Shown: positions 1 through 11,159, numbered from the stretch's first letter. The stretch: DNA of 64,000 nucleotides from Gautieria morchelliformis (GCA_015179125.1 WHVA01000068.1:1-64000); one strand, 5' to 3'. Notes: generated by a model not told the origin, from the sequence alone. Numbers and translations: made by a program.

Positions 1-11
1 CCGCCATACCC

Positions 12-110
12 TTTACTGTAGGTTGACCTGCATTGACTATGGAATGATGTTAATAAGCTATGGCACATCCATGTATGCGCAGTTGCTGCTGCTGGTAGTA
101 TCCGTTTAAT
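12..110 (-). repeat. Duplicated ~95-bp segment, copy 1
   Basis: This stretch matches positions 14738-14830 at roughly 85-90 percent by eye. Both contain the same GTAGGTTGACC start and a run of GCTGCTGCTG. In the second copy the segment lies immediately 3' of the G-alpha fusion gene and may be its last exon. On the minus strand both copies can be read as a short tail (YYQQQQL...) ending in TAA. It may therefore be a relic of another G-alpha-type gene beside WD40 gene A. A non-coding dispersed repeat is equally possible. Confidence 0.6.
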
Positions 111-460
111 GCTCCAAGGCACGGCGACATCTTTGGGCACAAATGAGTCGGTGAAGACGAGACGCACGAACGTTGTCGTCGGTATCTGTGCTGCGTCCGC
201 CGGCATCGCTGCAATTGTTACCATCTGGTGGACGGTGTGGCATATGTGGCGTAAAGACGACGCCAAACACCGTCGCTTGAGGGAACTCAGCGACCCCAAC
301 AGTGGAGCGGGGGTGTATATATATACGGCACGCATGATGACGATCGGAGGACCAGCTTTTTCCGCGCAGAGGACCGGGTTATTATGGTGTCTCTGCGACG
401 GTTGTCCCGCAGGTTCCCCCACCAGGATCCATCGGAACCAATGTCATACAGCAGAGATAA
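109..460 (+). CDS. Small single-pass membrane protein, hypothetical
   Basis: I do not recognise the family. The model joins 109-312 and 413-460 across a 100-nt GT-AG intron (GTGTAT to CCCGCAG) in phase 0 and gives about 83 residues. Residues 22-45 form one strongly hydrophobic segment (VVVGICAASAGIAAIVTIWW), followed by a basic stretch with MWRKDD and KHRR, then a short polar tail ending VIQQR. This fits a single transmembrane helix with a cytosolic basic tail. The start could lie further upstream because the window begins here. Without the splice the frame runs on to 534 with poor composition. It could be the end of a larger gene cut by the window edge. Confidence 0.3.
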
Positions 461-838
461 AGAGCTCACACGCAGCCGCGACGCCGACCACATATGCGAC
501 AAGTCTCAATATCAGCCCCCGTCCTGCAATTTAGCAGTATCGATCGCTGATGACCTCAACATTCCCTCTTTATCGTTAATCGACCCAGATGCAAACATCT
601 CGCCCCACCCTCGCCGGCATACTATACCCTACGATCATTGTGGGCGCCACCATCCCCCACTTTACGGCATTTTCACCTCGTCTTGGACCCTGTATCACAC
701 AACAGTTATCCGATACCGGCCGACGCCGGGGAAGTGGCGCGGAGGAGTTTCTCGGACAAGGAACTGCCGACACGGCAACAGTACTAGTGCAAGTGCCTGC
801 CAGGGTGCCTGCAGCGTTCCCTTTCCAGTTGGGATAGG
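461..838. other. No confident gene
   Basis: A short open frame at 589-837 on the plus strand (82 codons) has no recognisable motif. No splice model linking it to the upstream membrane-protein frame could be supported. I see no RNA gene or repeat here. Confidence 0.5.
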
Positions 839-1504
839 CTTTGCACGTGTACGATCACAGCCTTATCACTGCTTATTTTCCTTTGCTTTTCCACATGTTC
901 TTACTAGATTGGTCATCACAGATGCATAATAAGTTGCTGACATAAAAGCCTTGCAACGCTCCAACTTCAAGTTGGAGGCTGAAGCTTGAAGCTTAAAGCA
1001 TGACTCGCCCACGTGCATTTTACAACGGCTGTGAGAACTTGTGCACTGAGCAGTATGGGTGTCAAACTGTACAAAAATCAAATTCCACGCATGCGCGCGC
1101 CAGAGTATGTCACCCCATGGGTGGGTATGTTACAGTAGCTTGCGCGACGTTGGATTGTCCTCTCTGCCCTTGGTTTCTCACCTGAGGCTGGATCGCTTAA
1201 AACGGTCATAAGCCTGGCGCCAAATGCTTTTTTGAGATGCATCTCTAAAAGGAAATTCCGTGTCATGCCGACTCAATGCCGACTTAAGGGCGATGTGTCA
1301 TGCTAATAGTCAATAACCACCCATACCCACCCATTTGGTCACATGGCGCGTGGAATGTGATATTTGTGCAGTTTGACACCCATACGGCAGTCTCCAAGCG
1401 GTACTGTATATCTGCACAGCATTGCTTCGGTTCTAATATAGGATTCTGGATCGACAGACATGCCTTTGCTTTGCCCTTCACCGATCCTTACCTATAGGTG
1501 AATC
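839..1504 (+). promoter_or_regulatory. 5' flank of WD40 gene A, shared with genes B and C
   Basis: This region is homologous to the sequence upstream of WD40 gene C (59840-60345) and in part to that upstream of gene B (minus strand, 29400-29580). Shared blocks include CTTACTAGATTGGTCATC followed by CAGATGCATAATAAG, AAGCCTTGCAACGCTCCAAC, GAGAACTTGTGCAC and the last 60 bases before the ATG (CACCGATCCTTACCTATAGG). The paralogues were therefore copied with their promoters. In gene A the block is interrupted by a MITE at 1056-1382. Specific factor sites cannot be named. Confidence 0.6.
1056..1382. mobile_element. Tc1/mariner-like MITE with TA duplication
   Basis: Ends are perfect inverted repeats, TGGGTGTCAAACTG at 1056-1069 and its complement at 1369-1382. 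The arms stay similar for roughly 80 bp inward. TA flanks both ends (1054-1055 and 1383-1384), as expected for Tc1/mariner-derived MITEs. The matching upstream regions of WD40 genes B and C lack it and read straight from ACTTGTGC into GCAGTCTCAGC, so both are empty sites. No transposase is encoded in its 327 bp. Confidence 0.65.
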
Positions 1505-4500
1505 ATGCGTCCCTTTCAGCCACTCAACGATGACTCGTTCTCTGTCTCAGAGTCCTTGCTAACAGCGACCTCCTCATCCACCGTCTGGGGTCCAGGAGCT
1601 CTGTCCGGAAAGGCACTGAAGGCATTTGGAGAAAGGAGCCTCGACCTGGTTTGCCATGTGTCAATTCGCATGCGACTGGCGAAGATCAAGCGAGCGATTG
1701 AAAACACACCGCATGTCTTCTATGATCCCATGGATGCCATTGAATCCCAGCGATTGGATGAATATCATTCTGACTTGAAAGAGCTCTGCAAGTGAGCTTG
1801 CACCGCCATACTCTAAGAAAACTACTCATACCATGAGCGGTTGTATGATAATAGGGTCAAATATTCACTTTCAGTTCGATGTGCGGCGGGGGATATAATC
1901 AGGAAGATCACACTGATTCAGAGACCTGAGCGTCCCGACCCATCCTGTAGTTCTGTTGGTGAGTGTGATGGTTTCCTGGCATGGCTTCGTATCAATCAGG
2001 TTTCGCACAATAGGACACACACTCTCACAGTGGGAGGTTCTTCTCGCTCCCCTTCTGGCCCCCGGTGGTGTGTTGTTTTTAGAAGAGGTCAACCCTTCGA
2101 GTTTCCGCCCTGACCTCGGAGGTCTGCATTCTGAGAGCCTGGGTGACCGGAATCAGGTGCGCAGCACACCACTATGTTGTGCGGATGTTTGGACTGATCT
2201 CAAAAATTAGATAAATAATGGATTGAGGGCCGCAGGCGGCCCACAAGAGGATCGCCCGGGAAACGTCAACCCTTCGAGTTTCCGCCCTCACTCTCTCAGA
2301 GGTTTGCATCCTGAGAGCGAAGGCCACACCGAGTGGGTCACGTCGGTGGCGTTCTCGCACGACGACAAGCGAATCGTCTCCGGGTCTCGTGACATGACGA
2401 TCCGTGTGCGGAATGCAGACACCCGGGAGCTCATTTTAGCACCATTCGAAGGCCACACCGATTGGGTCACGTCGGTCGCGTTCTCGCACGACGACAAGCT
2501 GATCGTCTCCGGCTCTGGAGACAAGATGATCCTTGTATGGAGTGCAGACACCGGGGAGCTCATTTCAGCACCATTCGAAGGCCACATCGATTGTGTCACG
2601 TCGGTGGCGTTCTCGCACGACGACAAGCTGATCGTTTCCGGCTCTGGAGACAAGACGATCCGTGTATGGAGTGCAGACACTGGGGAGCTCATTTTAGCAC
2701 CATTGGAAGGCCACACCGACTGGGTCACGTCGATGGCGTTCTCGCACGACGGCAAGCAGATCGTCTCCGGGTCTTTTGACAAGACGATCTGTGTGTGGAA
2801 TGCAGACACCGGGGAGCTCATTTCACCACCGTTCGAAGGCCACACCGGCGGGGTCACGTCGGTGGCGTTCTCGCACGACGGGAAGCGGATCGTCTCTGGG
2901 TCTTTCGACAAGACGATCCGTGTGTGGAATGCAGACACCGGGGAGGTAATTTCGGGACCATTCGAAGGCCACACCGACAGGGTCACGTCGGTGGCGTTCT
3001 CGCACGACGGCAAGCGCATCGTCTCCGGGTCTTTTGACAAGACGATCGGTGTGTGGAGTGCAGACACCGGGGAGCTCATTTCAGCACCACTCGAAGGCCA
3101 CGCCGACAGCGTCATGTCAGTGGCGTTCTCGCACGACGGCAAGCGGATCGTCTCCGGGTCTTGTGACAAGACGATTCGTGTGTGGAATGCAGAGAGCAAG
3201 CGGATCGTCTCCGGGTCTAATGACAAGACGATCCGTGAACGGAGTTCAGGCACCAGGGAGCTCATTCCAGCACTATTCGGAGGCCACACCGACTGGGTCA
3301 CGTCGGTAGCGTTCTCGCACGACGGCAAGCGGATCGTCTCTGGGTCTCGTGACAAGACGATCCGTGTGTGGAATGCAGACAGGGTGGACATTATTTCAGC
3401 ACCACTCGAAGGCCACACCGCCTTGGTCAGGTCTGTCGCATTCTCGCACGACGGCAAGCGGATCGTCTCCGGGTCTGATGACAAGACGATCGGTGTGTGG
3501 AGTGCAGACACCGGGGAGCTCATGTCAGCACCATTCAGAGGCCACACCCACTGGGTCACGTCGGTGGCGTTCTCGCACGACGGTAGGCGGATCGTCTCCG
3601 GGTCTTTTGACAAGACGATTCGTGTGTGGAGTGCAGCCACCGGGGAGCTCATTTCAGCACCGTTCGAAGGCCACACACACTCCGTCAGGTCGGTAATGTT
3701 CTCGCACGACGGCAAGCGCATCGTCTCTGGTTCTGATGATAGGACGGTCCGTGTGTGGAGTGCAGATACCGGGGAGTTTATTTCAGCACCATTCAGAGGC
3801 CACGCCGACTGGGTCACGTCGGTGGCGTTCTCGCACGACGGCAAGCGCATCGTCTCCGGGTCTGATGACAAGACGATTCGTGTATGGAATGCAGACACCG
3901 GGAAGGTCATTTCAGCACCATTCAAAGGCCACACCGACTGGGTCAGGTCTGTGGCGTTCTCGCACGACGGCAAGCGGGTCGTCTCTGGGTCTGGTGACAA
4001 GACGATCCGTGTGTGGAATGCAGACACCGGGGAGGCCATTTCAGGTCCATTCAAAGGCCACACCGACTGGGTCAGGTCCGTGGCGTTCTCGCACGACGGC
4101 AAGCGGATCGTCTCTGGGTCTGATGACAAGACAATCCGTGTGTGGAATGCAGAGAGCACGCGCATCGTCTCCGGGTCTCATGACAAGAGGATCCCTGTGT
4201 GGAGTGAAGGCACCGGGGAGCTCATTCGAGCACTATTCGGAGGCCACACCGACTGGGTCATGTCGGTAGCGTTCTCGCACGACGGCAAGCGGATCGTCTC
4301 CGGGTCTCGTGACAAGACAATCCGTGTGTGGAATGCAGACACCGTGGACGTCATTTCAGCACCATTTGAAGGCCACACCGCCTTGGTCAGGTCGGTAGCG
4401 TTCTCGCACGACGGCAAGCGGATCGTCTCCGGGTCTTTTGACAAGACGATCCGTGTGTGGAGTGCAGACACTGGGGAGCTCATTTCAGCACCATTCGAAG

Positions 4501-6113
4501 GCCACACCCACTGGGTCACGTCGGTGGCGTTCTCACACGACGGCAGGCGGATCGTCTCCGGGTCTTTTGACAAGACGATTCGTGTGTGGAATGCAGACAC
4601 CGGGGAGGTCATTTCAGCACCATTCGAAGGCCACACCCACTTCGTAAGGTCGGTGATGTTCTCGCACGACGGCAAGCGCATCGTCTCTGGTTCTGATGAC
4701 AAGACGATTCGTGTGTGGAGTGCACGCACCGGTGAGCTCATTTCAGCACCATTCAGAGGCCACACCGACTTGGTCAGGTCGGTGGCGTTCTCGCACGATG
4801 GCAAACGGATCGTCTCTGGGTCTGATGACAACACGATCCGTGTATGGAATGCAGACACCGGCAATGTCATTTCAGCACCATTCAAAGGCCACACCGGCTG
4901 GGTCACGTCGGTGGCGTTCTCGCACGACGGCAAGCGCATCGTCTCTGGGTCTCGTGACAAGACGATCCGTGTATGGAATGCAGACACCGGGAAGGTCATT
5001 TCAGCTCCATTCAAAGGCCACACCGACTGGGTCAGGTCCGTGGCGTTCTCGCACGACGGCAAGCGCATCGTCTCGGGGTCTGGTGACAAGACGATCTGTG
5101 TGTGGAATGCAGACACCGGGGAGGTCATTTCAGGTCCATTCAAAGGCCACACCGACTGGGTCAGGTCCGTGGCGTTCTCGCACGACGGCAAGCGGATCGT
5201 CTCCGGATCTGATGACAACACAATCCGTGTGTGGAATGCAGAGAGCCAGCGCATCGTCTCCTGGTCTCATGCCAAGAGGATCCCTGTGTGGAGTGAAGGC
5301 ACCGGGGAGCTCATTTCAGCACCATTCAGAGGCCACACCGACTGGGTCATGTCGGTCGCGTTCTCGCATGACGGCAAGCGGCTCGTCTCCGGGTCTCGTG
5401 ACAAGACGATCCGTGTGTGGAATGCAGACACCGTGGACGTCATTTCAGCACCATTCGAAGGCCACACCGCCTTGGTCAGGTCGGTAGCGTTCTCGCACGA
5501 CGGCAAGCGGATCGTCTCCGGGTCTTTTGACAAGACGATCCGTGTGTGGAGTGTAGGCACCGGGGAGCTTATTTTAGCACCATTCGAAGGCCACACCCAC
5601 TGGGTCACGTCGGTGGCGTTCTCGCAAGACGGCAGGTGGATTGCCTCCGGGTCTTTTGACAAGACGATTCGTGTGTGGAATGCAGACACCGGGGAGATCG
5701 TTTCAGCACCGTTCGAAGGCCACACCCACTCCGTCAGGTCGGTGATGTTCTCGCACGACGGCAAGCGGATCGTCTCTGGGTCTGATGACAGGACTATCCG
5801 TGTGTGGAGTGCAGGCACCGGGGAGCTCGTTTCAGCACCATTCAGAGGCCACACAGACTTGGTCTGGTCGGTGGCGTTCTCGCATGACGACAAGCTGATC
5901 GTCTCTGGCTCTGCAGACAAGACGATCCGTGTATGGAATGCAGACACGGGGGAGCTCATTTTAGCACCATTCGAAGGCCACGCCGACTGGGTCACGTCGG
6001 TGATGTTCTCACACGACGGCAAGCGGATCGTCTCTGGGTCTCGTGATAAGACGATATGTGTGTGGAATGCAGACACCGGGGAGGTCATTCCAGCACCATT
6101 CTCAGGTCAATGA
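1505..6113 (+). CDS. WD40 gene A: N-terminal module plus 28 near-identical WD40 repeats
   Basis: Predicted 1465-residue protein from four exons (1505-1791, 1855-1958, 2014-2142, 2236-6113); phases close exactly. Residues 1-170 are the module shared with the G-alpha fusion: acidic/Ser-rich start, SSSTVWGPGALSGKALKAFG, a helical stretch with LAKIKRAIENTP, then YSLSVRCAAGDIIRKITL in exon 2 and LSQWEVLLAPLLAPGG in exon 3. A short linker (NPSSFRP) leads to 28 repeats of 43 residues (129 bp), each close to GHTDWVTSVAFSHDGKRIVS, then GS-x-DKTIRVWNADTGELISAPFE. There is no nucleotide-binding domain. Most change is at the residue after SGS (F, R, D, G, C, A), the two after GHT, and the residue before SVAF, the pattern of NWD allorecognition repeats. 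Intron 2 uses the acceptor ACAATAG because the nearer CAG loses frame. The linker is duplicated, and a 93-nt intron removes the stop between copies. Three irregular repeats (3189, 4149, 5238) carry an extra half-blade. Confidence 0.75.
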
Positions 6114-6392
6114 CCTAGTCAACACCTGTTATCTTGATTTCTTGGAACATGATGAAATCTCTTAATATCCTTTGCACAGCTATGGGGCTTGGGCTTTGAA
6201 ATGCCTCATGGCTGGAAAATGGCTGGTTACTCAACTCACCCCCATACTTCTTTTCTGGATGTTAGAATAAATGGAATAACAACATTTCACATTATTCTAT
6301 GGTTTATGGACTTGCTAATCGTTTTATTAACTGGGAAATATTTGAGACACATGTGGACCCGGGTGTGTGAGCACTGGAATGTGGTGATGTCA
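6114..6392 (+). other. 3' flank of gene A, shared with gene C
   Basis: The sequence from the last repeat (CAGGTCAATGACCTAGTCA) through TTGGAACATGATG and AATGGCTGGTTACT matches 63784-63885 downstream of gene C. Gene A carries about 35 extra bases in the middle. The homology fixes the original end of this gene family. No other gene is visible. Confidence 0.6.
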
Positions 6393-7087
6393 TGTTATGA
6401 CTGTTCGGCTCAACCATCTCTGTCACCTCCAGAACACCTCCGCACCACCTCCGCCTCTATTCCACAACATCCGCAACCCTCAACCTCGACCCCTTGTTCT
6501 TTCAGTACTCCTGGCCACCTCCAGTCACCGGCCCCCGTACTCGACCCTGAACACAGCAAGATACCATTTCTGTAATTCCGTTTGTTCCAATGCCCATTGT
6601 ACTTATGCACCTTGTTCTTTGCCATTGTACTTACTCTACCCCCTGCACCCCCCTTGTCATCCCCTTGTTCCGCATTAGATACTTGCCCCGTATGTCTATC
6701 CGATTCCCACCCTCTCCGGAATTTGCTTAGTACCATACTATTACTTGTTGCTTCAGCTCTTTGTATAAAACCCCCTCATGTATGTCTCCGTTTCTGCAAT
6801 CAGATAATCTACATCGATAGATGAATCCTTTCGCACTATCTCCTGTTCTTAGCACAGCGAGTCTGCAAGCTTTGTCTCTCTCCGCTCTTGATACTCTGTC
6901 CTCTGCCTCTTCCGACCTTTGTCCTCCGACCCTCGACCCTCCACACTCTGTTCTCAACTTCCACCTTCTCCAACATCCAGAAGTCAAATCCGATATACTT
7001 AGGACGGTAGTTCATCAGGGGCGCAACATATAAGTTGAAGCCGTTGTCCTTTCTAGTTCCAACCTCTGGGATTTCCGATAGGTAACA
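6393..7087. mobile_element. Solo LTR, family 1 (copy 1)
   Basis: A 695-bp element running from TGTTATGACTG to GATAGGTAACA is flanked by a perfect 5-bp target duplication, TGTCA (6388-6392 and 7088-7092). It shares its whole length, with indels, with 43073-43731. Shared landmarks are TACTCTACCCCCTGCACCCC, the TATA-like TTTGTATAAAACCCCCTCATG and CACTATCTCCTGTTCTTAGC. No internal region is present, so it is a recombination product of a full LTR retrotransposon. Confidence 0.8.
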
Positions 7088-7648
7088 TGTCATATCTTGG
7101 ATAGATGACTCATCACATGATTACTTGAGCCTTGGTCAATATAACTGAGGTTCTCCATCAGCAAATTGGGCCAGCTCTTCACAGTCTGAGCATTTGAAGG
7201 GGTCATGGCCCTCAGGGAAGAAGGTGATGTCCTCCGAGATAGCTGTCAGGGACTGTGAGGTGGGGAAAAAGAAGTGTTTTTTTTTTTTTTTTTTTTTTTT
7301 TATATCCAAGTTTTTCATCTTTTGGGGCCGCACCCTATGTAAGACGGTGTTTACATCTCCTGTACTATTTGTTTTTCCTTCGCACCTTTCGTCCTCTATC
7401 TCTGCTTATCCTCGATGGGCGAAGCCCCGGGTTTGTCCATGCCTGTGTGGGCGAGGTTGTGTGCGGCCACGTGCCTCCTCCTCTAGTTTTCCTTCTTGTT
7501 CCTCACCTCCCTCTCTTGTCCCTCTTCGCCGTTTGTATAGATAGATCTCCGTGCGTCCTCTCAATGTGTCGTGTATGTACCGGAACAAATGCTCTATTGC
7601 TCTGTGCCCTCCTAGCAGCATTCTTGTGGAATTTGCACCCCTCCTCAG
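7088..7648. other. Unassigned, contains a long T tract
   Basis: A run of more than 20 T residues lies near 7277-7302, next to a minus-strand frame (7136-7262) with no recognised domain. An A tract on the minus strand could mark a retroposed sequence, but no duplication or second end was found. No gene is supported. Confidence 0.4.
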
Positions 7649-8122
7649 TGTAAGGACCTGGCCTTTGGCCGGTTACTTACCGGTAGAACCCTTGTTCCGA
7701 GCCTGAGCCTTGTGATACTCATGCCCAAGTACTCGTGATTCTAAGCCTGCGCCCAAACCCGAGCCTGAGCTTGAGCTCATATCCGACCTTGATCCCATGC
7801 CCGAAATCCCCCTAGTTACTGATCCCGTTCTATCACGCATCACTTGTATATTGACCTCTCCCTGAACCCCCCCGATTATGCTTGCCCCTGACCTTATCTT
7901 CACTCGTATATAAACCCCTTGTATGCATTCCTATTCCTTAGTCTGAAAATCAACTATCGTACCCTCTGATCCTTAGTTAGTTTCTATGCCTTTGCCTCTT
8001 GAGCCAAACCTCGCCTCTTATTCGTTTACCTCTGAAATTGGGACTCGTGTGTAGGGTCGGCGCAGCACATAAGCTGAAGCCCAGTCCCTCTCCGACCTCC
8101 CTACCAGAACCTCGCCCCGTAA
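7649..8122. mobile_element. Solo LTR, family 2, truncated copy
   Basis: Begins TGTAAGGACCTGGCCTTTGG and matches the complete copy at 40269-40766 for about 470 bp: GAGCTTGAGCTCATAT, the TATA-like TCGTATATAAACCCC, CTGAAAATCAACTATCGTA, and GTAGGGTCGG with AGCACATAAGCTGAAGCC. The match stops at GAACCTCGCCCCGTAACC. The last 25-30 bp and the second target duplication are therefore missing. Confidence 0.7.
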
Positions 8123-9135
8123 CCACTCCTCCTCTATGTTCGCTCCATTCGCCCTTCGCCACGTTCACCGAACGACCATTTGCTACTCGCATCATTCGCC
8201 AGCAGGCACACCATCAAACACGATTGACACCCTTTACCCGGCGTGATGGTTCATCACTGGCCCCATCATCTTCCCAACCCAACCCCTTTAGGTGTTCATA
8301 TGACCGGAATGCATTCGTGGGATGTCCTACCCGTAGGTCGTGTGGGATCAACCCAGCAGATGAAGAGTCCATGCAGGGTGGCGTATATGCAGGTCCCAAG
8401 ACGTGTTTTCGTACATAGGTGCATTCGCCCTCTTTCATCTCCATCATTTCATGTTCGCACTCCTCTTCCATTCTATTGTATGTTTATTTCATCTATTTGT
8501 ATCATGACTGCGCACCCCTATCCAACCCTGACTCATGACGGCCTCTTTCCTATTCGCTGTTACCATACAAGCATTCGATATAAGTAGTTTACATTCGCAT
8601 GTATATTCTCCAGTTCAATTATCATACGTCCATCTTGTGCAAAACTCAACCTCGCTGTGACTATCGTCTTGAGCCTCCTCCTGTAGATTTCTATCTTCGA
8701 CCAGAAGAAGACTTAAGCATCACTGGTGAGCTTTCATACTTCATCTTCGTTACCTTAGCCTTCGAACTATTATCTGTGCTGTCAGCGAAGGGCTCCGAAG
8801 GAGCACCTTCACCGGCGAAAGGATTGTTGCTACTTAGACAACCTTTCTGTGACACCTTGCATGTTACATCGTCAAGTGCCATGGGCTATTTCACTACGAC
8901 TGTAGATAGGGCGAGCCCCGATCAGATAGCCCTCTTGTCTTCTGAACATTTATTGGTTCACCCTATTCGCTGAATGGCATACTTATTCGCACAAGTTATT
9001 CAGGCATTCGCTGTGTTCACTAATACACGATATTAACGCCTAAAAACCAATCTTGACAGCTGCATACCTCTCTATTTCCATCCTGTTTCTGTCCAGTACT
9101 GGTTCACATATGCTCGCTAGGCAATGATGTGTGTA
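8123..9135. other. No confident gene
   Basis: Several open frames of 80-140 codons overlap on both strands without motifs, consistent splicing or biased codon use. The sequence repeats ATTCGC-containing words, which may mark old LTR material. I could not assign it. Confidence 0.4.
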
Positions 9136-9360
9136 CCTAAAAATTAGTTCTGAATGTACTTTTTATTAGTGCTAAACAAGCTAGAATTAAGTTCTTTTTG
9201 AGCTGAAAAAACAGTACAAAGTGGGACATTTTCACTACTAGAAATCAGTTCATGGTCGAAGGGGCTGGGAACACTTCGGGAGCTAAAAATCAGTGCTCAA
9301 GTACTGATTTTTAGCTGGTTTTGTACTGGAACTCAAGTTCCGTTTCATCTGATTTTTAGG
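9136..9360. mobile_element. Possible MITE with 12-bp terminal inverted repeats
   Basis: The ends are CCTAAAAATTAG (9136-9147) and CTGATTTTTAGG (9349-9360), inverted with one mismatch. Inside is a perfect 14-bp hairpin arm, AGCTAAAAATCAGT at 9281-9294 with its complement at 9303-9316. No clear target duplication is visible, and the family is not recognised. Confidence 0.45.
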
Positions 9361-9944
9361 TGCCGGCGCTTTCTGCAGTGTGAAATAAAGAGTTTTCCGA
9401 CATAGCATAGTACGTACCAGTGGTGGGACGGCGCATGCCCTACCATACAGTTTGGACTCGATGTTCGTTGCGTGCAGCATGTCGCCCGTGGGTGTCAGGT
9501 TACACGTAGGCTTGTTCTTTTGGTTCGCTAGCTCTTATTTACTGCTTAGTATAGTGGCGCAGCTGTTATGTAACTTGGTATCTCCAGTCGTCCGGCTCGC
9601 TGTTGACGCTGGTTAATAAAGCTACGTCTTCAGCGCGTGGAAGTGCACGAGGATCGCACCTCCCGCGCGGCCCGCCATATGTCCAGCATGTCATGATTGG
9701 ATGCAGAGTAGGCACCGGTGTATCCAAATGCGGTCCAACTGACCCTCTCTTTGCCAGTGATCGCATTGGTCCTCATATGCGAGGCCTTTGTCGTTTATGC
9801 TGTCGTTCCCCCATTTGCTCTTTCATTCTTGCTCACTTCGGCTCAGTCTGGCAATCCCACAACTCTCTCCACCACTCCCCCCTTCCCTCGTGGTCGGCAT
9901 GGTGAGCAGTAAGAGTGAGTGCTATATGGTCGTCAATCCACGTG
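9361..9944. other. No confident gene
   Basis: Frames here are short, overlapping and without motifs. The region precedes the duplicated segment that carries the secreted-protein genes. Confidence 0.4.
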
Positions 9945-10095
9945 CGTGCCCGTTCTGAATGGGTAATGCAGGGAATTAAGAGAGGGACGGGACAGAAAGA
10001 GCCCCATGATTCTGTTCTTCTCCTTCTCCAGCTATCAAGGTACACAACTTACTTGCAGACTATCAATGGGGTTCACCGGGGTCCAAAACAGAAAC

Positions 10096-10594
10096 TTATG
10101 GTAAAGCTCGCGGACAGCAAAATAGGACATGCTGGTCCGAGCCATTCTCCTTGCCACAGGTACCTGCCTTGCGATAGCAGTTTGCCCACCTGCTTCCATC
10201 CGGGGTTTGCGCAGTGTTGGCCTCTTGTCTGGAATATGCAAACATGGTTCAAGCCCTGTAGCCCCATCATGACACGAGACAATGTCACATACGCAGAGTC
10301 GCACTGCACTGAGGCGCCGTCGGCGTAGTTCGTACCACAGAAGGTTCCATCCAGAGGGCCGCGGCTGTCAATGATACCGCAATTGTTGGCATATATCACG
10401 CCGTACTACAAAAAATAGGAGTGGATGTCAGCAGTTGAACTACAGCCGGCAGCTACGGTGCATACTGAAAGACCGCTCGGGTGAGTGCCGAGGCCAATGC
10501 CTATTTCACCCTCCGGACACACACTCAGCGCAGAAGGAAGGGCGCCGAGACCTACAGCAAGCGTGATCATGCGAATGGCGAGATTGTTGATCAT
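10096..10594 (-). CDS. Small secreted 8-cysteine protein, copy 1
   Basis: Three exons (10594-10466, 10405-10293, 10228-10096) with introns of 60 and 64 nt (donors GTATGC and GTATGT) give 124 residues. The start has a signal-peptide-like segment, MITLAVGLGALPSALSVC, beginning either at the first Met or at this second Met eight residues later. The mature part is small, polar and Gly/Ser rich. Its eight cysteines fall in SVC, NNCG, TFCG, VQCD, NCY, TCG and a final FCCP. The tandem copy at 12219-12714 keeps every intron, the reading frame and all eight cysteines while other residues differ, which supports a real gene. The spacing is not that of a hydrophobin. A secreted effector-like or cell-wall role is possible but not shown. 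Confidence 0.65.
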
Positions 10595-11159
10595 GTGGGA
10601 AGAGTGAGAGGCGTCAGTGTTCGAGGCGGTGCTGCAGCCTCAGATTCGCATGGCGCTTCTTAAGTTATACAGGGAGAAATGACGTCGGGCTCTGAACAGA
10701 GCGAAACCAGGTGCACCAAGATATGGAGGATTGATGGCGACTGGCGATAAGTATACTAAAGGGCTGGTAAGTTATAATCCCTGGCCATGTTTTAGTAGCC
10801 TGGTGGTGCTACGGTGTGCTAACGTACTAAGTGGACTATATTGTTGGCACACATTAGCAGCCGATTGGTCGCAAGTCGATCACAAGGGAGATGCAAACAT
10901 AGCACTCCATTGGATGTAAACATTCTTGAAACGCAAACTGCTATAGTATTCCGGGAGGCTAGTAGGGCTCGGCACCACACCCGTACGAGCCGGAATTCAT
11001 ATCAGTCGATTGGCACGGTTCGGGCCCCTGGCGGTGGGATTGCCAGCGCTTTCTGTCCTCCGTTGCCGCGACCGAGTCGTTGTCAGCACAAGTCCCCCGG
11101 GACCACTCCTCAAAATAGCTTCACTGCCGGTGACAGCTCTCTTCACCGGCATAGAGTAG

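Noticed and set aside
3000..6000. Regular 129-bp repeats as a possible CRISPR-like or satellite array
   Set aside because: They encode WD40 blades in frame. There are no spacer and repeat units, and the context is a eukaryotic gene.
2288..6088. Long minus-strand open frames (up to 625 codons) opposite gene A, and similar ones opposite genes B and C
   Set aside because: The 129-bp repeat is a multiple of three and codon use leaves no antisense stops. The antisense text is an exact mirror of the WD40 repeat, with no independent start, splice sites or domain.
7277..7302. T tract as the end of a retroposed SINE
   Set aside because: No Pol III boxes, second end or target duplication could be found around it.
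10256..10292. A 37-nt intron in the secreted-protein gene giving an earlier stop
   Set aside because: It is shorter than other introns here. The alternative 64-nt intron keeps four more cysteines conserved in both copies.
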